NCBI GenBank assembly: GCA_021737185.1
Contig: JAIPEL010000020.1
Span: 1-44,098 of the forward strand
Reading direction: 5' to 3'
Origin: Desulfobacterales bacterium
GTDB lineage: Bacteria; Desulfobacterota; Desulfobacteria; Desulfobacterales; CAFBRK01
DNA length: 44,098 nt
Shown piece by piece: positions 25,401 through 32,218 of the stretch. The number at the start of each line of letters is the position of its first letter. Positions within the stretch are counted from its first letter, which is position 1. Both the position numbers and the translations under genes were made by a program. Under the pieces are notes generated by a model. The model ran no database searches. It was not told the origin of the DNA and was given only the letters and a program-made list of their open reading frames with translations.

Positions 25401-25487
25401 GTGCAGCCGGAAAACGCCGACGGCGAACAAAGCGCAGGCGGCAAGGAGGATCGGCAAAAGGAGCAGGGGCCTGGTCGATGTTCTCAT
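22401..25487 (-). CDS. MMPL/RND-type exporter fused to a C-terminal SAM methyltransferase
   Basis: The protein has 1028 residues. Residues 1-780 or so are an RND/MMPL permease with an N-terminal helix ('PLLLLPILLAACALFAVGVF'), a large periplasmic loop ('LHIDTDVLNAMPTADPVIRE'), and a helix bundle containing 'ITVDHGIAYLLFVDRS'. A second loop and a second bundle follow, with 'VVGMGIDYSLFFVRSFQRYG'. After about residue 780 comes a class I methyltransferase: motif I 'ILDVGAGYG' at 855, 'CWGIEPD', 'LALLLDMVHYLDD', then 'LRPGGILLVRA'. MMPL exporters are usual in aryl-polyene loci, with a methyltransferase normally encoded separately. The start at 25487 overlaps the GT25 stop (ATGA), and the longer frame to 25625 is rejected. 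No stop or frameshift separates the two halves. Confidence 0.9.
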   Translation of the reverse strand: MRTSTRPLLLLPILLAACALFAVGVFRLHIDTDVLNAMPTADPVIRETAAVFKNHPIQDQVLIDLSLAEADPEVLVRYAAEARKILKNSGLFDEVGTANWQNAIPSLVQQIASNLSELFTAEQLRRQVDPRLSVEAMAHRMGETINALSSLTGIGKASLIEADPLGLSELVLARLRGAAPSENARIYKGWVISEDGTHLLLPAKPAQSATNTEFGRKVEAQIETLAVRLNEEAAGAVPPVTVTPIGAYRAALDNERMIRSDVEAAILLSAAGIVLLLLLAFSRPLLGLAAMVPAAVGAMTALFVYSLFTDAISAMVLGFGGAVVSITVDHGIAYLLFVDRSVKSDGRSASTEVRAVGLLAALTSIGAFSALTLTSFPAFRQLGLFAALGIGISFVFVHTVFPLVFKSMPPARRTRRLLQRAADGFARFGNTGAAAALLAALVLGIFARPGFDVSLNTMNTVSARTRTAEAMFSRVWGGIFDRIFVMVESEDLAGLRKKMDALYLKVRPDIEAGVLDKGFVPSAVFPGPMLAAQNREAWQAFWTPEKVFEVKTRLSAISAAYGFSPGAFEPFFRQLSAGDSTNQGAPLSEAFFDLAGISRGGQGGRWVQVSTLTPGSAYDGARFRDRYKALATIFDPAFFSERLGRLLFSSFTTLLLVIGVSVVVLLFLFFLDAVVTAVSLLPVGFAMVCTLGTLSLLGRPLDIPGLMLSIVVVGMGIDYSLFFVRSFQRYGSLADPSFSRIRLAVFMAGASTLIGFGVLCFSEHTLLKSAGITSFLGIGYAMIGAFLILPPVMIRLQQRRRRLLPSGASVEKRVLWRYRNLEAYPRLFARFKLRFDPMFAEFSGLLGDAAQVSTILDVGAGYGVPAAWLIERYPEARCWGIEPDTDRARVAAMALTDRAVVRTGGAPSVPAPPVPADLALLLDMVHYLDDATLEETLKTIYRSLRPGGILLVRAAVPPARRWAFLWILEKIRLRLQGVPGYYRNEARICSIIEACGFRIDRRQPSGDENGKLIWWKATASGIKTKEKA

Positions 25488-26215
25488 GGGAGGTGCGATC
25501 CGATGGCCGATGCCGCCAGGTAGACAATAGCCAAGACCGCCAGGACATGGGCGAAGAGGATCACCGGCCGGTGCCGATGATAAAATTCGTTCATCTTCTG
25601 GATACGGTGCAATCCGCCGCACCACTGGCGGAACTTGTCGATTCCCGGTCTTTTATAGTTGTCGGTGGGCGATCCGCTCTGAAAGGCAAAGCAGGGATAG
25701 ACGCTGAAATACTGTCCCTGCTCGTCGCGCAGCAATGCGTCAAATGCCTTTCCTGCCCACCGTTTTGCGGTAAGATGCTCGGCAAATGGGCGGTTGACCG
25801 CATAGGCATGGGCCAGACTCCGATACCGGACGCCGACAAGGGACCCGATTTCGGTTCGCCAGCTTTTTTTCACCAAACAGCCGAAAAAAAGGGCTTCCCA
25901 CGGTCGGCCGGATATAGAGTCGATGCAAACCTTCAGGGTGTGGGGGCAGTAGCGGCGGAAGATCACGTCGTCTTCAAAAACTGCGATGGTCTGCGCGCCG
26001 GCGGTGAGGCCCGCCTCGAGGCACCGCATGTGCGATTCGAAAATGCCCTGTTCGCTGCTTTCCGGATGGCGGTGCACCGATACGAATTCGACCCTGTCTC
26101 CCAGCCCCGCCTGCGCGAACTCTGCCGTGGCCGAGGCCCGCCGGTCGGGCCGCTCTTTGAGCGAGATGCAGTAGATCTTGTCGAAAAAATCCCAGGGGGA
26201 TTGGACTGCCGCCAT
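25484..26215 (-). CDS. Glycosyltransferase family 25 (LPS-type) protein with C-terminal membrane helix
   Basis: The protein has 243 residues. GT25 features are 'IYCISLKERPDRRASA' at the N-terminus, 'GIFESHMRCLEAGL', 'IAVFEDDVIF' (metal/nucleotide Asp pair) and 'GSLVGVRYRSLAHAYAVNR'. Residues about 216-235 ('ILFAHVLAVLAIVYLAASAI') form a membrane anchor. The family transfers galactose or related sugars onto lipooligosaccharide. Here it is coupled (ATGA) to the exporter fusion, so it may glycosylate the cluster lipid at the membrane. It is first in the sub-operon, with AGGAA 6 bp before the ATG and an inverted-repeat element upstream. Confidence 0.85.
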   Translation of the reverse strand: MAAVQSPWDFFDKIYCISLKERPDRRASATAEFAQAGLGDRVEFVSVHRHPESSEQGIFESHMRCLEAGLTAGAQTIAVFEDDVIFRRYCPHTLKVCIDSISGRPWEALFFGCLVKKSWRTEIGSLVGVRYRSLAHAYAVNRPFAEHLTAKRWAGKAFDALLRDEQGQYFSVYPCFAFQSGSPTDNYKRPGIDKFRQWCGGLHRIQKMNEFYHRHRPVILFAHVLAVLAIVYLAASAIGSHLP

Positions 26216-26278
26216 TTTCGGTTCCTGTTTCTTTCTATTCTGTCGAAAAGCTTGATCCCGGGCCGCAGGGATGCTTAT

Positions 26279-26381
26279 AAATAGAAATTGTCATACATCG
26301 TTTCCGTGTGGCAACAACTCCGACCTTGGCAAGAAGATGAGCCTTTGCCGCCTTGGTGCGGCAGGTTGACAATTTCTATTT
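26279..26381. repeat. 103-bp element with perfect 15-bp inverted ends
   Basis: AAATAGAAATTGTCA (26279-26293) and its exact complement (26367-26381) bound a 73-bp interior, which contains a small hairpin (GCCGC..GCGGC). It lies between the divergent GT25 gene and the small membrane protein. It may be a MITE-like unit or a large operator/promoter region; the ends include TTGTCA/TGACAA. Confidence 0.65.
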
Positions 26382-26413
26382 AAAAAAACGAATTAAAAAA
26401 AGATGGCATTCCA

Positions 26414-26788
26414 GTGACCGCCGTGAAAGATTCTTTTTTCAGATGGCTGGCCGGAACCGATTTTGTGCAAAAGGCCATTGCCGACCGCGCCGATTTGAGC
26501 GCCTTCCGCCAGCCGCCGACGCCACGGATCCTCGCCGGGGTGTTTGCCATCGGCTTCAGTTATGTGATCGGATGGCCGGCCGTCGGCGCCCTGGGTGCCC
26601 TTTCGGTCTACTTCAATAAACCGCTGCTGGTGGTGATCGGCGGTCCGCTGGTCTACGTGCTTTCCCATCTGGTGTTCTTGCTGGGCATGTACCTGGCCGG
26701 CGCCGACTACACCAAGATTTTCCTGAGATGGGCTGTCCGGGTTGCCGTGGAAAAGCATTTTCACGCTGCCGACACTCCTCCCCCCTGA
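26414..26788 (+). CDS. Small membrane protein of unknown function
   Basis: This 124-residue protein is encoded on the plus strand inside the otherwise minus-strand cluster. The N-terminal 45 residues are amphipathic. Two or three hydrophobic segments follow: 'ILAGVFAIGFSYVIGWPAVGAL', 'LLVVIGGPLVYVLSHLVFLL' and 'GMYLAGADYTKIFLRWAVRV'. I do not recognise a family. GTG at 26414 or GTG at 26423 could start translation; neither has a strong ribosome site, but codon use and the helix pattern support a real gene. It is flanked by repeat elements on both sides, which suggests a mobile or recently placed cargo. A role in the cluster, such as lipid transfer, is only a guess. Confidence 0.6.
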   Translation: MTAVKDSFFRWLAGTDFVQKAIADRADLSAFRQPPTPRILAGVFAIGFSYVIGWPAVGALGALSVYFNKPLLVVIGGPLVYVLSHLVFLLGMYLAGADYTKIFLRWAVRVAVEKHFHAADTPPP

Positions 26789-26798
26789 CGAACCCTCA

Positions 26799-26980
26799 CT
26801 TATGTGAAACTTCACCACTCTCAGTCCGTCATCCCGTCCGTAGCGAAGCCCCGCATCAAGTGCGGGATAAACTTCGAGCCGGGATCCAGAAATCCCTGGA
26901 TTCCCCCGGATCAAGTCCGGGGCAGGCTTGTCAAGTCCGGAATGACGGCCTGAGAAGTTTCACAATTGATCAAACTGGCC
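26799..26980. repeat. GTGAAACTT-ended element with a different interior
   Basis: It starts CTTATGTGAAACTTC and ends GAAGTTTCAC..TTGATCAAACTGGCC, the same termini as the units at 18111-18580 in opposite orientation. Its interior is not the REP-like block. Instead it is a GTCATCCC...GGAATGAC module with CCCGGATCAAGTCCGGGGC, like the interior of the TCGTAAAA elements. Confidence 0.7.
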
Positions 26981-27020
26981 GGTTAAGGCCTAAAGATTCA
27001 TATAAATCTCCCGCCGGAGA

Positions 27021-27064
27021 ATCTTGAATCTTGAATTTGGAATTTTGAATCCCGCCGGTCAGCG
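27021..27064. repeat. Heptad repeat plus GCGGCGG tail
   Basis: Units of the form TTGAATC, TTGAATT, TGGAATT and TTGAATC are followed by a GCGGCGG tail. The tail overlaps the 3' end of the esterase gene (stop at 27059) and encodes its last residues. The block matches 18019-18075 (inverted) and 43864-43915. Confidence 0.6.
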
Positions 27065-28048
27065 GCGGTGCTGTTTGAAAAACGCCCAGACGATTTCCGC
27101 CGCATCGAATTCTTCGAGCCCTTTTCCTTCCGGCATCGTCTCGGTAAAATGTCTTCCCGGCCACACGTGGCCCCATCCCTCGATCCGGTAGAGCACCACC
27201 GGAGCGCCTCCGCGTTCGTCGTCCCAGACGGTTCGATGCACCCGGCCGCCGCAGAGGCCCTCGGTTTCGGTTTGCCGGCTGCACCGGTTCCGATCGATGA
27301 AAATCTGCAGGGACTCGGGAACCGGCATATAGCTCCGCTCCCCGCCCCTTGCCGTCGAACGGCCGCCGTAAAACGGCACAAAATCATCGACGAGACCGTG
27401 GATCGACAAAAGCGGCAGGGCTGCGGCCGGCACCGGAATTTGCCACGCCGGCGCTTTGTCCGACGCTTTTCCCCCGGCCGATGCCCCCAGCGCTGCCGCC
27501 GCGGCGAGCATGTCCCCCCGTTCGGCGGCAAACCGGTAGGTCAGCATCCCCCCGTTGGAAAAGCCGGTCATGTAGATGCGGGTCCGGTCTACCGGTAGAC
27601 GGCGGCACACCCGCTCGATGGATTCGGCCACGAAGCCCACGTCGTCCACCCCGTCGGCCGTGGCTTTGCCGCAGCAGTGCCCGGCGTTCCAGTGAGAGAG
27701 AAAGCCGAACAGGTTCATTCCCTCCGGGTAGAGGACGAAAAACCTTTCCCGGTCGGCCAGGCGGCTGAAGCCCGATGCCTTTTCCATGCCGGCGGCCGTG
27801 TCAAAGGCGCCGTGGATCACCACCACCAGCGGAAGGGGGCCTCTCCCATCGAAACCTGCGGGCACGTGGACATTGAATGCCCGCCGGAAGCCCCCGGCAC
27901 GGATGTCTAACTTTTCCCGGTAACCGCCGGGTGCGATCCCTGCCGAATCCGGCATTGCCCGGTGGCATGCGGCCGCCAGCCACCCCGCGGCCACCAAGCA
28001 TAGGCCGGTGAACAGGGAACGGATCCATCGGCGGTTTGTGAAATCCAT
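27059..28048 (-). CDS. PHB-depolymerase/feruloyl-esterase-like (LpqC) secreted alpha/beta hydrolase
   Basis: This 329-residue protein has an N-terminal export signal, 'SLFTGLCLVAAGWLAAAC', with Cys at 28; the -3 residue is Ala, so lipoprotein processing is possible but not certain. The alpha/beta hydrolase motifs are complete: 'LPLVVVIHGAFDTAAGM', nucleophile 'TGFSNGGMLTYRFA', Asp region 'HGLVDDFVPFYGG' and His 'GWGHVWPG'. The family cleaves polyhydroxyalkanoate or aryl esters in the periplasm. In this locus it may trim or release an ester-linked lipid. The ATG at 28048 has only a weak ribosome site. The 3' end lies in a repeat block. Confidence 0.85.
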   Translation of the reverse strand: MDFTNRRWIRSLFTGLCLVAAGWLAAACHRAMPDSAGIAPGGYREKLDIRAGGFRRAFNVHVPAGFDGRGPLPLVVVIHGAFDTAAGMEKASGFSRLADRERFFVLYPEGMNLFGFLSHWNAGHCCGKATADGVDDVGFVAESIERVCRRLPVDRTRIYMTGFSNGGMLTYRFAAERGDMLAAAAALGASAGGKASDKAPAWQIPVPAAALPLLSIHGLVDDFVPFYGGRSTARGGERSYMPVPESLQIFIDRNRCSRQTETEGLCGGRVHRTVWDDERGGAPVVLYRIEGWGHVWPGRHFTETMPEGKGLEEFDAAEIVWAFFKQHRR

Positions 28049-28087
28049 TTCGATACCGTTACACCAATCGGTTTTGAAGGTCGGGCT

Positions 28088-28122
28088 CAAATTCTAACTT
28101 CTCAATTCTAAATTCTAATTTC
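28088..28122. repeat. Heptad repeat block
   Basis: Degenerate 7-bp units (AATTCTA, ACTTCTC, AATTCTA, AATTCTA) in the gap between the esterase and the dehydratase-like gene. The period matches the other heptad blocks, but the unit sequence is different. Confidence 0.55.
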
Positions 28123-28978
28123 TTTTTCGGATCCATTCCGGCGGCTGCAACCGGCCGCCGCTGACATCCCGCATATGGACCCCATCGACCCGTTCCCGCA
28201 GCCGCCCGGCCTCGTCCGTGATGTCAATGGCAAATACCAGCAGTTCCGAATCAATCCGGGTCGGAACCGCCCGGATCGAATATCGTTCCCCTTGCCGGGT
28301 GGGCAGCAGCACTCGGCGCCGGTCGATGCTCACTGGAAACGCCACGATGCCGGCGAACCGCTGGCCCCATGCGCAGGCAGCGTGAAACGCCCCGTCGAGG
28401 AGAAACGAAGAGCCCAGAAGTCGCCCCGGCTCCGGCCGCTGTTGCGGGCAGCAGGCCGCCGCCAACGCCGCATCCTTGAAAAGGTCGACTGCTTCGACCA
28501 GGGTCTGGAATCCCGGCCCGAAAGGGACCAGCTCCCGGTACAGCCGTTCTGCCGGTACCTGAAAGCCGGGTTCCTTCTCCGGTCCCGGTTTGGCAGCGGC
28601 GTCCGCCGCTCCGGGCCCCGGATCCTGCAGAAACAGGGCCGAGGCATGGACCTTGTAGCGGATGATCCCCGACCGGAGGCGGACCTTGGAGAGCATCTCG
28701 GCGGCGATGTCGCCGTTTTTCCCCCTGCGCAGGTCGCACAGAACCGGAATTTCAGCCGTGCCTTCTGCCACCGGCAAAAACCGCTCGAAACGGATGTCGG
28801 CCATGTGATCGACGGCCGCCTCCGGCCAGCGGGTGCGCACCGCTCCGGCCATGGTTTCCATGGCCTCCACGGCAGGGTAGACCGGCCGCTCTTGGAACCG
28901 GTGATCGAACAGGTCCGGCCGGACCGGGATTCCGATCGGCAGACGGGTCGTATCGGTTATCGTGGAAACTTTTCCCAT
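28115..28978 (-). CDS. Stand-alone PKS-dehydratase-like double-hotdog protein
   Basis: The protein has 287 residues. Near the N-terminus 'DHRFQERPVYPAVEAME' matches the PKS dehydratase motif HxxxGxxxxP, with H26 and P35 present and Gly replaced by Glu30. In the second hotdog half, 'FLLDGAFHAACAWG' supplies the DxxxQ/H motif with D195 and H199. Size and layout fit a single DH domain of about 280 residues. It could dehydrate a beta-hydroxyacyl-ACP or isomerise a double bond. The ATG at 28978 overlaps the thioesterase gene by 22 bp and has no clear ribosome site, suggesting coupling; a start at 29035 is possible. Stand-alone PKS-DH proteins occur in a few PUFA and polyene loci. Confidence 0.8.
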   Translation of the reverse strand: MGKVSTITDTTRLPIGIPVRPDLFDHRFQERPVYPAVEAMETMAGAVRTRWPEAAVDHMADIRFERFLPVAEGTAEIPVLCDLRRGKNGDIAAEMLSKVRLRSGIIRYKVHASALFLQDPGPGAADAAAKPGPEKEPGFQVPAERLYRELVPFGPGFQTLVEAVDLFKDAALAAACCPQQRPEPGRLLGSSFLLDGAFHAACAWGQRFAGIVAFPVSIDRRRVLLPTRQGERYSIRAVPTRIDSELLVFAIDITDEAGRLRERVDGVHMRDVSGGRLQPPEWIRKRN

Positions 28979-29436
28979 ATGCCGGCGGTTTTTTCGTCCA
29001 CCTCCACCGGGGTTCCATTGGCATTGACGGCGCAATGCCGGGTAAACCCCTTGCAGGCGATCTGTCCGGATTCTTCGTGGGTGATGACGTAGTCGAATCG
29101 GAGCCGGACCCGTTCCAGCTCCGAGGGGCGGGTGTAGATCACCATGGGATCGTCGTAGTACAGGGGCCGGTAGTACTGGACGCCGACTTCGATGATCGGA
29201 TAGACGTATCCGCTTTGCTCGATTTCCCGGTAGGGATAGCCGATTTCACGCATCAGCGAGGCGCGGCCGTATTCGAAATAACGAAGATAGTTGGCGTGGT
29301 AGACCACCTGGGACCGGTCGGTGTCCGCGTAAAGCGTCCGCTGCCGGCAGCGGTGCCAGTAGCTGCCGCCGTTTTCATCCTGGACAAAGGGCTCCTCTTC
29401 CTTTGCAGGAATCGGGACAAACGGTGCTGGCTTCAT
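28957..29436 (-). CDS. YbgC/4HBT-type acyl-ACP/CoA thioesterase
   Basis: This 159-residue single hotdog protein has the 4HBT signature 'LYADTDRSQVVYHANYLRYFEYGR' (D40, H47, E55), followed by 'VGVQYYRPLYYDDPMVIYTR'. The N-terminal 28 residues are an extension not needed for the fold. The family hydrolyses acyl-CoA or acyl-ACP thioesters. Here it probably releases, or edits, the chain made by the two ketosynthases encoded directly upstream. It overlaps the ketosynthase stop by 4 bp (ATGA). Confidence 0.9.
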   Translation of the reverse strand: MKPAPFVPIPAKEEEPFVQDENGGSYWHRCRQRTLYADTDRSQVVYHANYLRYFEYGRASLMREIGYPYREIEQSGYVYPIIEVGVQYYRPLYYDDPMVIYTRPSELERVRLRFDYVITHEESGQIACKGFTRHCAVNANGTPVEVDEKTAGIWEKFPR

Positions 29437-30701
29437 GAAACTCCTTTAAAGACGATACAGCAGTTGGTGCCGCCGAATCCGAAGGCATTGGATAGAAAAT
29501 GCTCATAGCGGTGGCGCCGGACCTGGGTGGAAACGATGTCGACATCGGAGAACTTCGGGTCCGGTATGTGGTTGACCGTGGGCAGCACGAGCCCCCGATT
29601 CATGGCCTCGATCCCCAAGGCCGCCTCCACGGCCGCCGCCGCCCCCAGACTGTGGCCGATCTGGGACTTGTTGGATGTGACCGGAATGCCGGCCAGCCGA
29701 TCGCCGAAGACGGTCCGAAGGCACTCGATTTCGCTCTGGTCTCCCTTGGGGGTGGAGGTGCCGTGGGCGTTGACATGGCCGATGTCCGCTGCCGACAGAC
29801 CGGCGTCGTCGACGGCCTCGGTGATGGCCCGAACGATCGTCGCCGGATTGGGCAGGGTGAAGTGGTAGGCGTCGGAGGTCCAGCCGATCCCGGCCACTTC
29901 GGCCCGGGCCGTCAGCCCCCACCGCGCCACCGCCTCTTCGGCGGCAAGCACCACCACTGCCGCCCCTTCGGCCAGCACAAAGCCCCTCCGGTCGACGGAA
30001 AAGGGCCGGGAGGCCTGGGTCGGATCCGTGTAGGCCCGGTCCTTTTCGCCGACGCTGATAGTGGCCAGCATATTGGCAAAGCCCTGGATAATCTCCGGGA
30101 TCAGGCAGGTTTCCACGCCGCCGGCCAGGACAAAATCGCAGTCGCCGTCGCGGATCATCCGGGCGCCGATACCGATGGCATGGTTTCCCGATGCGCATGC
30201 CCCCTGGGGAGAGAAAACCGGACCGGTGAAGCCCAGCAGCATGCCGGCCTTGCCCGACGGCACGTTCGCGCACAGATTCGGCAGCAGATAGGGGCTGACT
30301 TTCAGCGGCCCTTTATTGACGTAGTTGTCGGTGGCGATGCGAAACGCGTCGGTGCCGTTGAGGGCCGATCCGATCAGGCACGCGGTCCGCGGTCCGGTTT
30401 CTGGGTCGATCGCAAGTCCTGCATGGGCCAGAGCCTCTTTGCACACGGCCATGGTCAGGATCACGAAGGCCGCGTTCCAATTGTAGGCTTCCCTGGGGGT
30501 GACAAAGTCGCAGCCGGCCGGATCCCAGTCCGGGATCTCCCCCACCACGCTGGCCCGGGGGTCTGCCTCGCAGCGGGTCAGCCGGCGAAAGCCGGCCTCT
30601 CCGGCCGCGGCCCGCTTCCAGGTGTCGGCAAACGTTTTTCCCAGGGCGGTGGCCGCCCCGTAGCCGACGACAAAGACACGGCGGTTTTGGGGCGCCTTCA
30701 T
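29433..30701 (-). CDS. FabF-type beta-ketoacyl-ACP synthase, cluster copy 2
   Basis: This 422-residue protein has the complete KAS II triad: C169 in 'GACASGNHAIG', H313 in 'NAHGTSTPKGD' and H350 in 'IGHSLGAAAAVEA'. It ends with the Gly-rich 'NAFGFGGTNCCIVF'. It condenses malonyl-ACP with the growing acyl-ACP. I chose the ATG at 30701 because it overlaps the previous ketosynthase stop (ATGA) and is preceded by GGGGGAT. The open frame running to 31364 is shadow sequence inside the neighbouring gene. The tandem arrangement with the next ketosynthase suggests a heterodimer or two sequential condensations. Confidence 0.93.
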   Translation of the reverse strand: MKAPQNRRVFVVGYGAATALGKTFADTWKRAAAGEAGFRRLTRCEADPRASVVGEIPDWDPAGCDFVTPREAYNWNAAFVILTMAVCKEALAHAGLAIDPETGPRTACLIGSALNGTDAFRIATDNYVNKGPLKVSPYLLPNLCANVPSGKAGMLLGFTGPVFSPQGACASGNHAIGIGARMIRDGDCDFVLAGGVETCLIPEIIQGFANMLATISVGEKDRAYTDPTQASRPFSVDRRGFVLAEGAAVVVLAAEEAVARWGLTARAEVAGIGWTSDAYHFTLPNPATIVRAITEAVDDAGLSAADIGHVNAHGTSTPKGDQSEIECLRTVFGDRLAGIPVTSNKSQIGHSLGAAAAVEAALGIEAMNRGLVLPTVNHIPDPKFSDVDIVSTQVRRHRYEHFLSNAFGFGGTNCCIVFKGVS

Positions 30702-31969
30702 CGATCCATCCCCCGAAGCACCACGCAAGCGTTTGCCCCGCCGAAGCCGAAGGCGTTTTTCAGCACAAAGGGCTGGTCCAGGGCCCGGGTTCCTTCTGCG
30801 GCGCAGTCGACGTCGATCTGCGGGTCGGGCCGGTAGTTGATGGTCGGAGGCAGAACGCCGCGACCCATGGCTTCGACCGCGAAAATGGTTTCGATGGCGC
30901 TGGAAGAGCCCATGGCGTGGCCGATCATCGACTTGTTGGCCGTGACCGGGGGGATCCGGCTGCCGAAAACAGCCTGCAGCGCCTCGAATTCCACCTGGTC
31001 TCCGACTTTGGTCGATGCAGCGTGGGCGTTTACGGAGGCGATTTCCTGCGGTGATATCCCCGCATGGGCGATGCTTTCGGCGATGCAGCGGGCGACCGTC
31101 GGAAGATGGGGCGCGACGTAGTGATGGGCATCGGAGGTCATGGCCCAGCCGGCGATCGCGGCTCGGACCGCGATGCCGTGGGCGTCGGCGAACTCTTTGG
31201 CCGCCAGGATCACGGCCCCGGCGCCTTCGGAGACCACAAACCCCCGGCGGTGGCTGGAAAAGGGGCGGCTGGCCTCTGCCGGAGACGCCGGTCCGGCGCC
31301 GGGATTGTCTTGGAAGGCGCCGTTCATGGTGGCGAATCCGGCCACGATCGGGGCCACCAGGCAAAAATCAGCGGCGCCGCAGATGGCCACGTCGGCGCTG
31401 CCGTCTGCGATGAGCATGGCCCCGACGATCACGGATGTCAGGCCGGTGGCGCAGGCGGTGATGGTCGACAGGATCGGACCGGTGGCCCCGGTGAGCATGG
31501 AGATCTTGCCCCCCACCATATTGATGCAGGAGTTGGGATTCGCATACGGGGGCGGCAGTTTTTTGTCGGAGATCATCCGGCGGTCTGCGTCGAGGACGGC
31601 ATCCTGGCCGCCCACGGCCGAACTGAAGGTCACCGCCGTTTTGGCAGCCAGCACCGGGTCGATCTCGATGCCGCTGGCGCAAAGCGCCCGGTGAGCCACC
31701 AGCAGCGCGTGGGGAAAAATCGCAGACGGCCACAGGGCCATCTTCCGGGGGCTCAAGAACGGAAAGGGGGTCGGATCGAATTTCGGGACCTGGCCGGCGA
31801 TTTTCACCGGAAAGGCGTCGTCGACGGCGAAACGGGTCAGGGGGCCGATTCCGCTTTCGCCGGCACAAAGCCGATTCCACTGGACCGCAAGATCCGTCCC
31901 CAAAGGGGAGACGGCATCGGTTCCTACGATCACGGCGCTTCTGGGAGAAGGTTTCATTATTTCTGCCAT
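30698..31969 (-). CDS. FabF-type beta-ketoacyl-ACP synthase, cluster copy 1
   Basis: The protein has about 423 residues. The triad is C173 in 'ITACATGLTSV', H316 in 'VNAHAASTKVGD' (the usual GTGT/GTST is AAST) and H351 in 'IGHAMGSSSAIE', so it should be catalytically competent. Start choice is uncertain: ATG at 31969 or at 31957 ('MKPSPRSAVIVG'). Neither has a good ribosome site, because the upstream DNA is a repeat element beginning at 31984. That element separates this ketosynthase pair from the radical SAM genes upstream. It is coupled to the second ketosynthase. Confidence 0.92.
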   Translation of the reverse strand: MAEIMKPSPRSAVIVGTDAVSPLGTDLAVQWNRLCAGESGIGPLTRFAVDDAFPVKIAGQVPKFDPTPFPFLSPRKMALWPSAIFPHALLVAHRALCASGIEIDPVLAAKTAVTFSSAVGGQDAVLDADRRMISDKKLPPPYANPNSCINMVGGKISMLTGATGPILSTITACATGLTSVIVGAMLIADGSADVAICGAADFCLVAPIVAGFATMNGAFQDNPGAGPASPAEASRPFSSHRRGFVVSEGAGAVILAAKEFADAHGIAVRAAIAGWAMTSDAHHYVAPHLPTVARCIAESIAHAGISPQEIASVNAHAASTKVGDQVEFEALQAVFGSRIPPVTANKSMIGHAMGSSSAIETIFAVEAMGRGVLPPTINYRPDPQIDVDCAAEGTRALDQPFVLKNAFGFGGANACVVLRGMDR

Positions 31970-31983
31970 AAAGATTGATGGAA

Positions 31984-32102
31984 TCGTAAAAAGTACCCGA
32001 AGCGTCATGCCGGGCTTGATCCGGCATCCAGAACTTTTTGAAATTACTGGATTCCGGCTTTCGCCGGAATGACGGAAAATGGAAAATTCGGACTTTTTAC
32101 GA
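31984..32102. repeat. MITE-like element with TCGTAAAAAGT ends (copy 2)
   Basis: TCGTAAAAAGT at the left and ACTTTTTACGA at the right are exact inverted ends. Inside are GCCGGGCTTGATCCGGC and a CCGGCTTTCGCCGG hairpin followed by AATGACGG. It lies between the radical SAM gene (stop at 32219) and the ketosynthase start, splitting the minus-strand cluster. Confidence 0.8.
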
Positions 32103-32218
32103 AGTCGTCAAGATCGCAGGGCCGAAACTTGTAGCGCGCTTTGCCTGCAAAAGACTGGGTTTTCGGCACTCCGGTGCATTCAGAAAACGGCGATCATCGC
32201 CCTATGATGCCAGGCGCG

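Noticed and set aside
29433..31364. A 643-residue ketosynthase with N-terminal extension
   Set aside because: The extra 220 residues are out-of-frame shadow of the preceding ketosynthase gene. The ATGA overlap at 30698-30701 marks the real start.
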